Numbered from the stretch's first letter, positions 1 to 9,473 are shown. The stretch is DNA of 18,361 nucleotides from Asterionellopsis glacialis (GCA_014885115.2 WKLE02004326.1:1-18361), one strand, 5' to 3'. Notes: generated by a model not told the origin, from the letters alone. Translations and numbers: made by a program.

Positions 1-82
1 ACAGTATGTACTAGGCTCTACGCAAGATTCACAAAGCAAGTAATAACTCCGTGGAAAATTATCGATTAACGGAGGAAGTACT

Positions 83-138
83 GTACTACTGTTTATTCAT
101 TGCTAACTGTACAGGTACTACTGTTTATTCATTACTAA
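83..138. repeat. Direct repeat pair upstream of the GPC1-like gene
   Basis: Two near-identical 24-base copies (83-106 and 115-138) share the core GTACTACTGTTTATTCATT and differ at one position (TGCTAA versus TACTAA). The period is 32 bases. They lie 134-189 bases upstream of the first ATG of the next gene, so they could be promoter elements or a simple slippage product. Nothing else in bases 1-271 was recognised. Confidence 0.6.
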
Positions 139-271
139 ACGACGGTTCTCGCTAAAGGGTACAGAATATTTCATTACAGAGTACCAAAAATTTCGATTTT
201 CAGACAACTCCCAGATCTTTTGAGAGAAAAAAGATGCAGACAAGTTCCATAAATAGAGCAGATAACGACAG

Positions 272-1483
272 ATGAAAAAATCAACGGAGAAAACCATGTC
301 ATCCCAGGAATTCGACAACACAGAACGAAGCGACAATGATGCAATGATGGAATTAATAAAACGAGAAAGTTTCGCGCAGGGAGAACAATCGACCGTATTG
401 AAGGTAATGGAGAAAATGACTCAGGTTTCGTCGAAAAGAGCTAGCGAAGGTTTCAATGAGTTAAACTTTTCCGTAGGCGTGCTCAATTGCTTCCTTGTCG
501 CTTTTACATTTTCTGGATATCCTGAACATTTTTGGATCATTTACATCCTTGAAGGTTTCTTCTTGTTCCCAATCAAGCTGTATCAAGACTGGAACTCAAA
601 ACCCTTCAATTGTGTCTTGTATCATCTTGATTACTGTTGGGCCATGAATACCATTGGAATAACAGGCTTTTGCTTACTTTTGAAAATTTTACCCCATGGC
701 CATGCTTTAAGGAAGATGCTGTTCCTTGCATTTGTAGGTTCCACTTGTGGTACTCTTTTGGGTGCAACGATGATCTTATCCTTCGTTGCCACATTATTTC
801 ATAGTCAGCGACAAATGGCTGGACTTTTCATTCATATTTTTCCAGCTATGCTTGCCTATACTTTAATGTGGAACACTGACCAAATTAAAGAAGCGTGGCC
901 AGACGTGTTTGATCTGGACTACTTAGACGACCTGAAATTCTTTCCAGACGAAGGAAAATCTTTCCTCCCATTTCAGGATTTAGATTCCGTCTTTGGATGT
1001 ACAATTTCTCTTTATTTCATGTGGTTCATCCCGTACGTGATATGGATGTTACTGATTGGATTGGACTTGCCTCGTAAAGTGAGAAGGACGAAAGGTAAAG
1101 ATGGGAAACCTCTCCCTGCGGAGTTTGATACAGTATTCCATTCCACCGTGCGTAAAGGATTGACAATTACATTTGGACGTGCATTCTGGAACAGACCTAC
1201 AGAAATAAGCAAAAAGCAAATGGCAAACAATGATTTTGAAGTTCGTGACTTCTTGCTATACATATCAATACACGCCATAATGAGTCAAATTGCTGTGGTT
1301 GTCCTAGCTAATTTGTGTTTTCACTATAAGTGGGCCCACGTTTCACTACTGACAGTTTTGACAATTGTGTGCGTTTACCGTGGAGCACAACACTATGATT
1401 ACTACGTAACTGAGATGTATCAAAAAGTAATCAAAAAAGAATATGCACACATTCTTAAGGAAACAAAAACGAAATCCGAGTGA
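272..1483 (+). CDS. Glycerophosphocholine acyltransferase (GPC1/DUF2838)-like membrane protein
   Basis: This is an uninterrupted 403-codon gene for a multi-pass membrane protein. The family, typified by yeast Gpc1, transfers an acyl group from acyl-CoA to glycerophosphocholine to make lysophosphatidylcholine, most likely at the ER. After a polar N-terminus (1-60) come about eight hydrophobic stretches: near 65-82, 84-103, 121-138, 150-175, 180-200, 243-264, 327-350 and 352-372. Family-like signatures are LYHLDYCWAMN (116-126), FHSQRQMAGLFIHIFP (176-191, resembling the conserved VFH...FIHxxP stretch) and the cytosolic FDTVFHSTVRKG (285-296). A second in-frame ATG lies at 296, only eight codons in; I kept the first because no other evidence separates them. 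The gene converges with the ubiquitin-like gene, with 126 bases between their stops. The fold-family call comes from motif memory; the exact substrate is not shown by the sequence. Confidence 0.75.
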   Translation: MKKSTEKTMSSQEFDNTERSDNDAMMELIKRESFAQGEQSTVLKVMEKMTQVSSKRASEGFNELNFSVGVLNCFLVAFTFSGYPEHFWIIYILEGFFLFPIKLYQDWNSKPFNCVLYHLDYCWAMNTIGITGFCLLLKILPHGHALRKMLFLAFVGSTCGTLLGATMILSFVATLFHSQRQMAGLFIHIFPAMLAYTLMWNTDQIKEAWPDVFDLDYLDDLKFFPDEGKSFLPFQDLDSVFGCTISLYFMWFIPYVIWMLLIGLDLPRKVRRTKGKDGKPLPAEFDTVFHSTVRKGLTITFGRAFWNRPTEISKKQMANNDFEVRDFLLYISIHAIMSQIAVVVLANLCFHYKWAHVSLLTVLTIVCVYRGAQHYDYYVTEMYQKVIKKEYAHILKETKTKSE

Positions 1484-1609
1484 TTCTGTATTGAAAAGTA
1501 CATTACCATTTAAGGAGCCAGAAGAGATAATTTATGAGAGAGAAAAAAGATTGTTTCAAATCTCACTTGCACAGTGATTGGAACAAGATTTGAATGCATT
1601 TATAATTAT

Positions 1610-2150
1610 TTATAATATGGAACAACTATTATTCACAGTGAAATCTTCTTTCTTTTTTCTGATATCGCTTCGAGCTATTTCGATATCGATCGGAATTCTT
1701 TGTCGCAGTCGCCTCAAACTGGAGGAAACGCTGGATTGCGTGGAATCTTTGTCTTCGTTATTATCGCATGAAGGTGTTTCGGTCATAAAGATAAGCAAGG
1801 ATGGTGTGCCTGCTTCTACAATTTCACCTTCATTTACACCTACAATGGGAAATATACATATTCGTAGGAATAAACATGTTAGACCAAAAAACCTTTGTTC
1901 GATAACCTCCTGATTCCAAAAATATTTTGAACCTACCTACTAAAGCTTTTGTCAGTGGCAATGCATCGTCGTCTAGGCGGTAACCACGCCACCATAGATC
2001 TTGATTGGTAATAGGTATATCAGACTCCAATTCAATTTTCCCTTTCAATTCTCCAACCGTCGTTACTCCCAAATCAAGTCCATCAAAGTCTACCTGACCA
2101 TTTCCTGAAATGGTCGTCAAGGGGGCAACTATTGTAAGTTTGGTACTCAT
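1610..2150 (-). CDS. Ubiquitin-like protein with C-terminal CaaX prenylation box (two exons)
   Basis: Exon 1 is 2150-1937 and exon 2 is 1839-1610, with a 97-nt intron (donor GTAGGT, acceptor TTGTAG). They join in phase to give 147 residues. Residues about 4-90 read as a ubiquitin fold: a TIVAPL first strand, a VGELKGKI helix, a WWRGYRLDDD turn like ubiquitin's IFAGKQLED, and a last strand SLLIFMTETP supplied by exon 2. A Ser/Asp-rich linker and a basic stretch (LRRLRQR) follow. The protein ends in CSIL, a CaaX box whose terminal Leu predicts geranylgeranylation. There is no C-terminal di-glycine, so conjugation to targets is unlikely; membrane anchoring, as in plant MUB proteins, is the closest precedent. 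The ATG at 2150 gives a protein that starts directly with the first strand. The spliced model is supported by the restored fold, not by transcript data. Confidence 0.75.
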
Positions 2151-2853
2151 GGTCACGAAAGAAAGGTTTGAACTTGTCAAGATTCTTCTTCCACGTTATT
2201 GTTGAATGACGGCGTCACTTTACAGTACTTGCCGGTCGTCAGATTGCACAATACGAGAATACTGTAGAAAATCTGTTGATTTGTTAGACCATTTTCGCGG
2301 GTGTTGGGAAAAATCTTTATCATAGAGAGGTGCTACAGTAAGGCCTACTACTCATCATACGGTACCGGTACTGTACTTGTACGAGCCTGTTTGACACATC
2401 TGTTCTCATATTTCTTTTGGACGTCGATGTAAATATTTATCTAATAGGGTTAAGGCTTATAATTCATAATATGTGAATTGTGAGGACAAAAATATTATAA
2501 ATACATGATACATGATGGCTTTGAGTTGGTATTTGTTAGTCTCTACGGTACCGGTAGGACCTCTCTAGAGTCTTAGGACCTCTCTAGGACTAGTCTACCA
2601 GGTAGGACCTAGCACTTAGTCCTAGGTCCTAGTAGCTAGACGAAAATAGGACTCTCTATGAAATCTTGATTAATTATTTTATTCAAGCGAAATAGTAAAA
2701 GACAGGCTAGGAAAGCCACCAAATATGCTATGCTTATCACTAAAAGTAAAGTGGACTTTTTCTGGGTCTTCTAAATATTACTGGGACAGCCTCTATTTAA
2801 AAAAAACTCTTCAAAATTGGCATTTGCTTGGCGGCTTGGTAATGCTACAATAT
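2151..2853. other. Intergenic region with small CTAG/GGACC palindromic repeats
   Basis: There is no credible gene between two minus-strand genes. It must hold the promoter of the ubiquitin-like gene and the 3' end of the pseudouridine synthase gene. At 2545-2650 there is a cluster of GGTACC, ACCGGT and CTAG-centred words, including two copies of TAGGACCTCTCTAG (2555-2568 and 2574-2587, 19 bases apart). The rest (2400-2530 and 2650-2850) is AT-rich with no recognised element. Confidence 0.6.
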
Positions 2854-4209
2854 CTATACATCTCTTTTTGATTCCATCATGTTGTGAATATCCATCAAGC
2901 ATGCTGCACCTTCCTTGATCATCCATTTTTCAAAGTTCTTTACTTTCTTCTCTTCTCCACTTTTAAACGTAACCCATCCTTTCGGAACCTTAATTGTTGC
3001 TCTCAACCAGATTGTGCCATCCTCCGATTCAGACAGGAGTTTTGGGTTCTGTGCCAGAGCCTTTCGTTTTTCAGAAAGGGGAACGCTATCATCATTCAGT
3101 ATTGGGTGCTCCAACAATATGCCGTTTGCACAGAGAAAAATCTTCCCTTTTTGAAGCATTTTGGCTGGGCCGTACAAGTCGTCACCAACGATTGGACAAC
3201 CCAACACTTCAGCTGCATGTTTTCGTAGCTGATGTGTCCGTCCGTGTCTAGGTCGAAACTCGACAACCGTGCAAGTTAAGTTCGCAGCATTTAGACATCG
3301 GAATCGACTTAATTCTTCCCATTCTGTCACAGCTGGTTTTCCATCAATAGGGTAATCAATAACAGAATTTTCAAAATTTGGAATTCCATTTAGAATGGCT
3401 GTGTACGTCTTTTTTGCTTGTCGTTTGGCAAATTGTCTCGATAAGTGGACAGAAGCAGGTTTGGTTTTGGCTATAACAAGAAGTCCCGAAGTTCCTGAAT
3501 CCAATCTATGTACAGGTACAGGCCACCGAAAGGCGTTGTCAAACGAAGGTGGGGGCATTAGGACGTGCGGAAGAACTCGAAGGACAGAGTTGCTATTGTA
3601 ACCTCCCTTCGAATGGGAATACGAAATCATGCCCGAGGGTTTGTCCACAATAGCCATATGTTCATCTTGATATATAACTGGTGCTGAGACTTTGGGCTTC
3701 ATATACGTTAAACCCTGATAGCTATGCTTCGTAGAATAGTCAGGTTCTCGCCGTTCAATCCAATCACCAGGGAAAACACGTGTGTCGGCCTTGGCTCGTT
3801 TCCAATCCCCATCACCTGTAGGAGAAAACCACATTTGTCTCTTTCGTATAGTACGTAAAGCCTTTGACACAGTAGGGAATTGGTCAGATTTAAGAACCAT
3901 CATGGCTATAGGGAGTGTAGCATTCGTGTTAGTATTGATGTCTGGTTTAGTCCGGTTAGCAAATATAGAATTTGAAGGGAGCCCTTCCAAAGGTATTTGA
4001 AAAATTTCATAATCTAAATCATTTTTTGTCTCAGATATAGTTGTTGACCGTAAAATGAGGCTACTGATTCGTCCACAAGAGTCGTGTTGACTTGAAGAAA
4101 ATCTAGGTTTTCCGCTAACAACCGGAGTAACAAATCCAACCGCCTTTTGGGGCATTAGGGAGAGCATTACCAAAGCCAATAAAATAGAATCCCTACTCAT
4201 ATTTATCAT
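2854..4209 (-). CDS. RluA-family pseudouridine synthase, probably plastid-targeted
   Basis: This intronless gene of 451 codons makes an enzyme that isomerises uridine to pseudouridine in structured RNA. The catalytic motif HRLDSGTSG sits at 234-242 with the nucleophilic Asp at 237. Other family landmarks are VIYQDEHMAIVDKPSGM, KKTYTAILNG, and the RPRHGRTHQLRKHAAEVLGCPIVGD block with its conserved RTHQLRKH. An S4-like segment may lie at about 95-150 (SKALRTIRKRQMWF...DTRVFPGDWIE). The N-terminus has a hydrophobic signal-like run followed by AVGFVTP, a weak form of the diatom plastid cleavage motif (Phe at +1), so a chloroplast rRNA or tRNA target is inferred. Start choice: ATG at 4209; an in-frame ATG at 4200 (MSRDSILLALVM) would also leave the presequence intact. 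The C-terminal ~60 residues are charged and unassigned. It is transcribed away from the cyclophilin-like gene. Confidence 0.9.
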   Translation of the reverse strand: MINMSRDSILLALVMLSLMPQKAVGFVTPVVSGKPRFSSSQHDSCGRISSLILRSTTISETKNDLDYEIFQIPLEGLPSNSIFANRTKPDINTNTNATLPIAMMVLKSDQFPTVSKALRTIRKRQMWFSPTGDGDWKRAKADTRVFPGDWIERREPDYSTKHSYQGLTYMKPKVSAPVIYQDEHMAIVDKPSGMISYSHSKGGYNSNSVLRVLPHVLMPPPSFDNAFRWPVPVHRLDSGTSGLLVIAKTKPASVHLSRQFAKRQAKKTYTAILNGIPNFENSVIDYPIDGKPAVTEWEELSRFRCLNAANLTCTVVEFRPRHGRTHQLRKHAAEVLGCPIVGDDLYGPAKMLQKGKIFLCANGILLEHPILNDDSVPLSEKRKALAQNPKLLSESEDGTIWLRATIKVPKGWVTFKSGEEKKVKNFEKWMIKEGAACLMDIHNMMESKRDV

Positions 4210-4570
4210 CTTCAAATTTTTACTATTGTAGACCAGTAAGCATTAATCACTGGCCAATAAATTTTTTGATACACTGTTGGCGGGTCAGAGGTTTCAAGTG
4301 AACTTGATAACTACAGTGTTGCAGCCGTTGTGTTATTTTGTATCAGATGGTCACTGCTCTATCGAATCATACATCTGTGTGGAAGTTCGAAATTGATAGC
4401 CAGGATGACGAGTGATTAGTGATGGTGCGATTGTGATGGGTGATCGAGAGATCTATCATTCATCATCCTACCGGTACCGGTATGTCTTTGGGTCGTCAGC
4501 AAGCTGGCGTTCTCTTCTCTGGAGGATCTTATTTTCTGTGTATTGTAGGAAGTGTCAAGATGCTGCCTGT

Positions 4571-4872
4571 TTACCTGGGTCTGTACCAGGTAGGTCCTTA
4601 CCTGTACAGGTAGGTCCTGCCCGGGTACCTGGTACAGGAGGTACAGGTATGTACTGTACACGGTACCTGTGATAAGGTATGCGCCAAATTTGAGTACCTG
4701 GTACAGGTACCTGTACCTGGTATTAATACCGGGTAATGTACCAGTACTAATTTGAGTACCTGGTACCCAGGTACAGGTACCAGGTACCTGGTATTAATAC
4801 CGTGTAATGTACCAGTACTAGCAAGTAGTAGATAGGATACAAGGTACTGTCTGTACCTGGTACAATGTATAT
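4571..4872. repeat. GGTACC-rich palindromic repeat array
   Basis: A dense run of overlapping palindromes built from GGTACC, GTAC and CAGGTACCTG words. It includes a tandem pair: unit 1 at 4687-4748 and unit 2 at 4749-4820. Both begin AATTTGAGTACCTGGTAC and end in GTACCAGTACTA, each with an internal GGTATTAATACC palindrome (4719-4730 and 4790-4801). Unit 2 is longer by an insertion of about nine bases made of the same words. A perfect 14-base palindrome ACCAGGTACCTGGT lies at 4779-4792. A shorter related pair, CAGGTAGGTCCT, occurs at 4587-4598 and 4607-4618. A transposon origin is not evident: no terminal repeats or coding capacity were seen. Confidence 0.8.
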
Positions 4873-5128
4873 GTTTATTTGTACAGGTACATGGACAATA
4901 CTGCAATTAATAATTTTTTGTAGCCTAGACACGTGTCGCTTTCAAGCTGTCATATTATTGCTGGTCGTGCGTTTTATACCTGTAAAAAATCAACAGAATA
5001 TACTGGTACTTAGTAGCTGTAGGCTTCTACGGTTTTTTTCCAGAAAGTCTAATAAACATTCATAAAATAAATAGAATAATATTACGACGATGTACGATAA
5101 TAAATTTCATTTGAAATTTCAAGATCAA

Positions 5129-5235
5129 GGTACTGTACCCCGGGGTACCTGGTACTGCGCTTACCTGTACCTACCGGTAGACCTCTCTCTAGCTAGAGGA
5201 CCTACCTACCTGGTAAGGACTCTACGAGTAGACGT
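5129..5235. repeat. Second GTACC/CTAG-rich palindromic patch
   Basis: The same vocabulary as the array upstream appears here: GGTACTGTACC, CCCCGGGG, GGTACCTGGTAC, ACCGGT, and an imperfect inverted region around CTCTCTAGCTAGAGG (5182-5196). It is separated from the main array by about 250 bases of AT-rich DNA. Confidence 0.6.
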
Positions 5236-5540
5236 TCCGCGAATTTCGCTGATGGAGTTAACACTTCTTTGGAATGCCAAGGTATGGCTTATATGTTTAG
5301 TGGTCGTAACTTTCTCATACTGTTCAACACAATGCCCTCAAAATAGATATTTCTTTTGGATACATAACCCCTCTAGAGAGTCCTGATCGAAGGATTACTG
5401 TTGTTTTTCTTCTCTCGCCTATGACCTATTGCAACCAAAACGTTGGTATTTTGTGCTCTCTTTAGAATAAGGATCAAACATTTGATGACAATCGATACAC
5501 GCCAAGCCAATATTGGAAAATAGTTTAAAAATTCGGCACG

Positions 5541-6774
5541 ATGGCGCAGCTAAAAAGTGTTTTCGGAGGGAAAAGCTTGCCTATGATGTCCCCAGAGGGC
5601 AAATATTCTCGTAAATTATCGTATCAAAAAAGTTCAAGCGACATAATTTCCTCTCTCCCGTCAGTTTGGTCAATCCTCGGGATGATCGTGACTATGATAA
5701 GTATATTTTTATGCGGTAGTCATGTTATCAGACAGAAAGCGTTGAAGCTTGAATTCGAAAAATTAGCAATGCAACGAGATGAACTAGAAAAGAACCACAC
5801 AATTCTCCAACGTAGGCTAGAAGAAACACGGCAGGAGCACGACAACAAAGACACACAACTTCAACAAGCTATACATGCTTTCAAGAGCCAAAAAATTGAG
5901 CTTCAAAATCTACTGGAAGAGCAAAGGGTTATCGCTCATCGTAGTAAATCAAAAAGAGAGGCCTTGGACAAAGAAATAAAGAAACAAATAGCAAAGAACA
6001 AAAAGGAGTCAGCTTCAATGCAGAAAAGTGTTCAAAACATGGCCATGAGTCAAGCAATGGAACAGTGAGTAAAGTGAAAGATATGAATTCAATTCATTCA
6101 TACAGTCGTATGTGTTCAATGAGAACTTTTTTCTCGACGATTTATTTGACTCATCTTGTGTTTTTCCTCGTACGTATTTTAGCTTTGGACCCGGTCCGTA
6201 CTACATCGAAATAGAGGTACAACTACCTGGAGAAAAATCTCCATCATTCTTCACCGTGAAAATGGCTGATTTGGAAAAAATGCCAGTTTCTGTCAATCTT
6301 TTCATGCATCAGGTGCGTTCGAGGCTTTGGGATAATACATCATTCTTGGTCGATATTGAACACATTACAATGGCCCAGACTACTAGCGCAAATGGAAATG
6401 TCGACAGAATAAGTCAATTCCAGCAGAAGGGATTGGAAAAGGTTGTCTTTCCGGAGTATCACCATGATCATCCACATGTTCCGTATTCACTCGGTTTTGC
6501 AGGCGACCCTGCTGGACCGATATGGTACATCAATAAGTTGGACAATACCATACCACATGGTCCGAATGGGGATCAAAAATTTGGTGACCCACAACCGTGC
6601 TTTGCCAACATCATCATTGGAAAAGACGTCGTAGATCGCATTGCAAAACTCCCACATTCAAAAGATACACCATATCTTTTTCAATATCCTGTGACGATTG
6701 TATCTGCCCGAATGAGAGGTTTGCATGAAATTCAAGGAGGAATGAAATATGCTCGACAACTTGAAAAGCAATGA
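5541..6774 (+). CDS. Membrane-anchored coiled-coil protein with degenerate cyclophilin-like domain (two exons)
   Basis: Exon 1 (5541-6064) and exon 2 (6183-6774) are joined across a 118-nt intron (donor GTGAGT, acceptor TATTTTAG) to give 371 residues. Residues 40-62 form one membrane segment, about 65-170 a Glu/Lys/Gln-rich coiled coil, and about 175-371 a cyclophilin-fold domain that starts HFGPGPYYIEIEVQLP. Recognisable cyclophilin landmarks are altered: LGFAGDPAGPIWYIN stands where GSQFFI is usual, and CFANIIIGKDVVDRI matches the VFGxVxxGxDVVxxI strand. The catalytic Arg of the usual FHRxI motif is not visible (the equivalent stretch reads VDIEHITM), so isomerase activity is doubtful. The topology is probably a short cytosolic tail with a lumenal or Golgi-facing coiled coil and domain. 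If the intron is retained, translation stops immediately at the donor. The intron placement is supported by the domain's continuity. Confidence 0.82.
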
Positions 6775-6791
6775 AGCTACACGTAGAATTA

Positions 6792-6912
6792 CAATAACCC
6801 GTGACGATTGTATCTGCCCGAATGATAAGTTTGCATGAAGTTCGGCTCCAAGGAAGAATGAAATCTATTCGAAAACTTGTAAAACAATGAAGCTACATGT
6901 ACTTGTAGAAAA
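6792..6912 (+). pseudogene. Tandem duplicate of the 3' end of the cyclophilin-like gene
   Basis: Bases 6792 to about 6912 repeat 6682-6791, offset by 110 bases. The copy still reads in frame as VTIVSARMISLHEVRLQGR and ends in Gln-stop followed by the same AAGCTACA as the gene. Relative to the gene it has a six-base insertion (two codons, GGCTCC region) and substitutions. The upstream codon TAT has become TAA, so it is cut off from any continuous reading frame. No splice acceptor that would join it in frame was seen. It is most simply a decayed tandem duplication within the gene's 3' UTR. Confidence 0.8.
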
Positions 6913-7347
6913 CCAAGCTTTGTTAATTCTTGCTTATTCAGCAAGATGAGCTAAGTGCATACATTGGCATTACTATTATATCAATGTAGAACTTCTCTAG
7001 GACTAGAGAGAGTAGGAATAGTAAAATTTACTAGGCAAAAAATTCTTCAATTTCTGCACGTTTTATCTTCGATCGATCGATTTTACTTTTACACATTTCT
7101 TTGTGTACTTCTGTCTGTATTTGGAAATTCTGTGCTACTTGGTAGACGTGCCGAATAGAAGTGAAAAATATGTCTGTTTTAGTGGTAGAGAACGACTCAT
7201 AACCAGAGCACACGCACGAAGTTGAACTTTGACTCAGCATCATTTTCCAAAAAATCTATTGTACGTTCAAATGCTTCGCGATGTCTGCTTCTCATTTGTT
7301 ACATGTTACAGCTGTCGTTGTAACGAAAACGACAAAGGAGTTTAACC
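6913..7347. other. Intergenic region upstream of the CYP97 gene
   Basis: No gene is supported here. There is a CTAG-centred imperfect palindrome near 6992-7012 (CTCTAGGACTAGAGAGAG) and a GATCGATCGAT run near 7070. The last 45 bases before the CYP97 ATG carry repeated AACGAAAACGAC-like words that could be promoter or 5' UTR. No specific binding site was identified. Confidence 0.5.
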
Positions 7348-9334
7348 ATGAGATTCTCCATTGCTGCTTTGTCTGCTTTATCCTTTGCTCAATTGCTTGG
7401 ATCCAACCTTGCCTTTGCACCTGGAGGATTATCTAGAAACACTTTTCAAGTTAGATCGCAATCACCATTATTCTCGAGCACTAAAGAGAAAGAAACGACC
7501 GAAGCAAGCGATACGAAGGATGCAATTAATGGAGCTTCAAAGGAAGAAGCCGCTCTGAGTCCTGATCCTGATGCTGAAGGGTTACCATGGTGGTGGGAAT
7601 TAGTTTGGGACCTCGATATGATGAAACGTGGTGAGGCTGGAGAAGAAATCATCTTCGGAGATACTGCACATGTCTTGAGGACAAACATAGAACAAATCTA
7701 CGGAGGATACCCCAGTCTCGATGGATGCCCACTTGGCGAGGGTGAAATTACTGATATTGCTGATGGTACAATGTTTATCGGTCTACAAAGATATCAGCAA
7801 CAAAACGGATCGCCATACAAACTTTGTTTTGGTCCCAAATCTTTCCTTGTTATCTCTGATCCTGTCCAGGCCAAGCATGTGTTGCGAGATGCAAACGTCA
7901 ATTACGACAAGGGTATTCTTGCTGAAATCTTGAAGCCTATCATGGGAAAGGGGCTTATTCCTGCTGACCCAGAAACATGGAGTGTGCGAAGACGTGCTAT
8001 CGTGCCTGCCTTCCATAAGGCGTGGTTGGAACATATGGTTGGACTTTTTGGTTACTGCAATAAGCCTTTAATTGAAAGTCTCAATAAAATTGCTGCCGGA
8101 ACAGGTCAAGTTGATATGGAAGAAAAGTTCTGCTCTGTTGCTCTTGATATCATTGGAAAATCTGTATTCAACTACGAGTTTGGTTCAGTCACTAACGAAA
8201 GCCCCGTTATCAAGGCAGTCTACAGTGCTCTCCTCGAAGGTCAGTGTCTCGGAAAAATGGAAACAATTCAAAATGCTGTATTTACGTGTACTCAATTCTT
8301 TTTGTTTTTATTCTCTTTACCCATAATTTCATTGCGCAGCTGAACACAGATCTATGACTCCAGCTCCCTACTGGGATCTTCCGCTTGCGAATGAATTGGT
8401 GCCACGTCTGCGCAAGTTTAACTCGGACATTAAACTGCTCAATGATGTACTTGATGATTTGATCAATCGTGCAAAGAGCACTCGTCAAGTAGAAGATATC
8501 GAAGAACTTGAAAAAAGAAACTATGACGAAGTGAAGGATCCTTCACTTCTCCGTTTCTTGGTAGATATGCGAGGTGCTGATATTGACAACAAACAGCTTC
8601 GGGATGACCTCATGACCATGCTTATCGCTGGTCATGAAACGACTGCCGCAGTCCTCACATGGGCCCTCTTTGAATTGACAAAACAACCTGAGCTTCTTGC
8701 AAGGGTAAGAGAGGAGATTGATAGTGTTGTTGGAGACCGTACCCCGACTTTGGAGGATATTAAGGACATGAAATTTTTGCGATTGATCGTTGCAGAAACA
8801 CTCCGGATGTACCCTGAACCTCCTTTGCTCATCCGTCGTTGCCGCACCGAAGATCAGCTCCCAAAGGGCGGAGGACGAGAGGCGACTGTCATTCGTGGCA
8901 TGGATATTTTCCTAAGTCTTTACAATATCCATCGTGATGAAAGGTTCTGGCCCGAACCTGATAAGTTCGATCCTGACCGATTCACACGTCCCTACAAAAA
9001 TCCTGATATTCCCGAATGGGATGGTTACGACCCAGCCAAGTGGGAAGGCAAACTCTACCCTAATGAAATTGCTACTGACTTTGCCTTTTTACCATTTGGT
9101 GGTGGAGCACGCAAGTGTGTTGGAGATGACTTTGCTACACTTGAGGCAACAGTTACCTTGGCTATGGTTCTCCGTCGATTCGACTTTGACTTTGATACCT
9201 CAAAGCACACCACCAACGTTGATATCAATGAGCACCCACAAAATCTAGAACACCCGGTTGGAATGAGGACAGGTGCTACTATCCATACCCGACAAGGATT
9301 ACAAATGATTGTTAAACAACGCAACACGGATTAA
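7348..9334 (+). CDS. Plastid cytochrome P450 of the CYP97 (carotenoid hydroxylase) type, two exons
   Basis: Exons 7348-8239 and 8340-9334, with a 100-nt intron (donor GTCAGT, acceptor TTGCGCAG), give 628 residues. The join restores the CYP97-typical stretch SALLEAEHRSMTPAPYW. P450 landmarks: I-helix AGHETT at 394-399, ETLR (ExxR) at 450-453, PERF-region DPDRF, and heme loop FGGGARKCVG with the thiolate Cys at 557. CYP97 enzymes hydroxylate the beta or epsilon rings of carotenes; in diatoms they are called LUT1-like and are thought to feed xanthophyll and fucoxanthin synthesis. The N-terminus is a signal peptide ending at LAFAP (residues 21-25), the diatom plastid motif with Phe23 at +1, followed by a Ser/Lys-rich transit segment. 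Which ring is hydroxylated cannot be read from the sequence. The intron has no in-frame stop, so a retained form would read on to 8343. Confidence 0.95.
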
Positions 9335-9473
9335 AAATTATCAGGCTCTAGAATAACTGTACAGCGATAGATGAGTGAGCCGTCAATTCATTAATAAATA
9401 TAGTGTATTTTCTCAAAACTTGATTTCATTTTTAGTATACTTAACTGCATGTACGAGACTAGCCACTGTTCCA

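Larger units (their letters stand above)
4210..5540. other. Divergent intergenic region, 1.3 kb, repeat-rich
   Basis: This stretch separates two divergently transcribed genes, so it should hold both promoters. No reading frame in it looks coding; the open frames over 4412-4906 are translations of the repeat. The centre (about 4470-4872) and a second patch (about 5129-5235) are saturated with GTACC/GGTAC words. The flanks are AT-rich. No RNA gene was recognised. Confidence 0.7.

Noticed and set aside
4571..4872. CRISPR array or transposon ends
   Set aside because: The repeats are nested palindromes without regular unique spacers, no terminal inverted repeats or target duplications are visible, and the genome is eukaryotic.
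4412..4906. Open frames on both strands across the GGTACC array
   Set aside because: They are translations of palindromic repeat words (VPGTG/YLVPG patterns), present in several frames because stops are rare in the repeat.
6955..7158. 67-codon plus-strand open frame between the cyclophilin-like and CYP97 genes
   Set aside because: No domain, no supporting context, and the composition is that of AT-rich intergenic DNA.
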